From Octadecabacter sp. (lineage in GTDB: Bacteria > Pseudomonadota > Alphaproteobacteria > Rhodobacterales > Rhodobacteraceae), in the NCBI GenBank assembly GCA_003533975.1, contig DQCL01000312.1, forward strand, positions 1-6,925: a stretch of DNA of 6,925 bases, written 5' to 3'. The position numbers and the translations under genes were made by a program. Below are positions 5,913 to 6,925 of this stretch, one piece after another. Under the pieces are notes generated by a model. It saw only the letters and a list, made by a program, of their open reading frames with translations, did no database searches and had not been told where the DNA came from. Within the stretch, counting starts at the first letter, position 1. Each line of letters begins with the position of its first letter.

Positions 5913-6518
5913 TCAGCGGCAATAGCTGCCGGAACGATAATCGGCGGTGTCAAAATGGAAGTGGTCGCGGTGATGACGGTCTGCTTCGGGGCCCAAAACC
6001 GTACCGAAGGGGCCGCATGCCGCTTGCCACATCTGGCGCAGTTGTGTGGCGTACTGCCCGTTCCACCCCGTCAGGACCGTCATTTCAGTGCCATCGGCCA
6101 GCCCGATACCGGCAATATCAATCGCGTTGCCAAAGCTGTGCTCAGACAGGCGCGCCCCGGATTGGTTGTTGCGGCTACGGCAAGCGTAATGTGCCACCAC
6201 ACGCAAGGAGTCCACGCCGCCGCCGGTATCCCCAACAGTCGGGAGAACGCCATTTTCAACCCATGATTTCAACGCGATCGCCGTTGAACAATTGATCGTT
6301 GCTGGCGTCGAAAGCGTAACACCAGACACCGCAGTCAGACGCACTGCACCATCAACTCCGCAAGCGCCAGCACCATCTACAACCCCAATGGCTTCACCAA
6401 ACAAGGCAGGGTCTCCACACACGTTTCCTGGGCCGGCTTGCGCCTCAGATTCGGGCTCCTCACGCGAACATGCACTCAGCGCGACAGCAATACTCAAGAC
6501 AGCCGTTAACAGCTTCAT
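5913..6518 (-). CDS. Extensin-family lipoprotein with M15-like metal site
   Basis: This 201-residue protein has a lipoprotein signal: hydrophobic residues 3-14, then lipobox LSAC with Cys17 as the lipid-modified residue. Ser18 follows, and no Asp is present at +2, so outer-membrane sorting is likely. The domain from about 75 to 201 matches the bacterial extensin-like C-terminal family. It carries SEHSFGNAIDIAG (125-137) and HHRDHFHFD (182-190). His127, Asp134 and His188 (or His186) have the spacing of the zinc ligands of M15-type D-Ala peptidases, so a peptidoglycan peptidase or binding role is plausible but unproven. Six further cysteines (34, 53, 77, 113, 168, 200) could form three disulfides. 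Despite the family name there is no plant extensin repeat. The ATG overlaps the stop of the upstream dehydrogenase gene (ATGA, 6515-6518) and has no strong ribosome site, so translation is probably coupled. Confidence 0.87.
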   Translation of the reverse strand: MKLLTAVLSIAVALSACSREEPESEAQAGPGNVCGDPALFGEAIGVVDGAGACGVDGAVRLTAVSGVTLSTPATINCSTAIALKSWVENGVLPTVGDTGGGVDSLRVVAHYACRSRNNQSGARLSEHSFGNAIDIAGIGLADGTEMTVLTGWNGQYATQLRQMWQAACGPFGTVLGPEADRHHRDHFHFDTADYRSGSYCR

Positions 6519-6925
6519 GGTTTCGGGTTGCGGCCGAAGTTCGGCACGTCCGTATCTTGGCCCGCTTCGATGATACCGCGGCGAATGCTGCGGGTGCGGG
6601 TGAAATAGTCATGCAGATGCTCACCGTCGCCTTGGCGGATCGCACGTTGCAGCGCGAATAGTTCTTCAGTGAAGCGGCCGAGAATTTCCAGCGTGGCGTC
6701 TTTGTTGTTCAAAAACACATCCCGCCACATCGTAGGGTCAGACGCTGCGATACGGGTAAAGTCACGGAAACCAGCCGCCGAAAACTTGACGACTTCGGTA
6801 TCGGTCACACGGCTGAGGTCATCAGCAACACCCACCATCGTATACGCAATCAGGTGCGGCGTGTGGGAGGTAACGGCCAGCACCAGATCATGGTGATCCG
6901 CGTCCATCTCATCGACGTTCGAACC
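6515..6925 (-). CDS. tyrA: Prephenate/arogenate dehydrogenase (TyrA family), C-terminal part (5' end outside window)
   Basis: The frame is open from the window edge at 6925 and gives 136 residues to the TGA at 6515. This is the all-helical C-terminal dimerisation and substrate domain; the NAD(P)-binding Rossmann half is outside. Marks are the start of the domain, VDEMDADHHDLVLAVTSHTP (4-23), with the conserved SHxPH at 20-24. KFSAAGFRDFTRIAASDPTMWRDVFLNN (47-74) follows, the typical RDxTRIAxSDPxMWxDI-type stretch. The enzyme oxidatively decarboxylates prephenate or arogenate in tyrosine biosynthesis. Which substrate, and so whether it is cyclohexadienyl dehydrogenase, cannot be told from this part. 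No ACT domain follows, so there is no tyrosine-sensing extension. Its stop overlaps the start of the extensin-like gene by four bases. Confidence 0.92.
   Translation of the reverse strand, partial: GSNVDEMDADHHDLVLAVTSHTPHLIAYTMVGVADDLSRVTDTEVVKFSAAGFRDFTRIAASDPTMWRDVFLNNKDATLEILGRFTEELFALQRAIRQGDGEHLHDYFTRTRSIRRGIIEAGQDTDVPNFGRNPKP

Overview
The window is ordinary-looking chromosomal DNA of an alphaproteobacterium, most likely the Rhodobacteraceae/roseobacter group. The basis is the protein set (a DUF2125 protein, an extensin-family lipoprotein next to a TyrA-type dehydrogenase, a ChaC-like enzyme next to a MotA/MotB-like pair), the fairly high GC content and the tight packing. The assignment rests on recalled family knowledge and no search was run. 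I see no insertion sequence, phage gene, tRNA, rRNA or CRISPR array.

Layout, left to right. Bases 1-390 (+) are the last 129 codons of the Clp protease ATPase subunit ClpA. Its stop overlaps the start of an exported M23 (LytM-type) metallopeptidase at 390-1346 (+). A 127-base convergent gap with two hairpin candidates follows. On the minus strand, reading from high to low coordinates, come a ChaC-like gamma-glutamylcyclotransferase (4328-4849), a MotA/TolQ/ExbB-type proton-channel gene (4257 down to 3079) and its MotB/OmpA-type partner with a very long coiled coil (3075 down to 1474). Divergent from the ChaC-like gene is a membrane-anchored DUF2125 protein at 4916-5911 (+). It meets tail to tail, one base apart, a minus-strand pair: the C-terminal part of prephenate/arogenate dehydrogenase (6925 down to 6515) and an extensin-family lipoprotein (6518 down to 5913).

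The main observation is that the proton-channel gene is broken by a single in-frame TAA at 3607-3609. The reading frame is open on both sides. The stop falls inside the last transmembrane helix and separates a 216-residue membrane part from a 175-codon cytoplasmic tail. The MotB-like partner just downstream is intact, including its membrane aspartate and its peptidoglycan-binding residues. The stop is therefore a recent nonsense mutation, a base-call error, or a site that is read through or followed by reinitiation.

Functionally the region leans toward the cell envelope: a peptidoglycan peptidase, an ion-driven envelope complex anchored to peptidoglycan, a lipoprotein with an M15-like metal site, and an envelope-anchored protein of unknown function. 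These sit among housekeeping genes (clpA, tyrA, glutathione turnover). I found no complete new multi-gene system. The MotA/MotB-like pair resembles the stator half of Zorya, but no Zorya effector genes are present.
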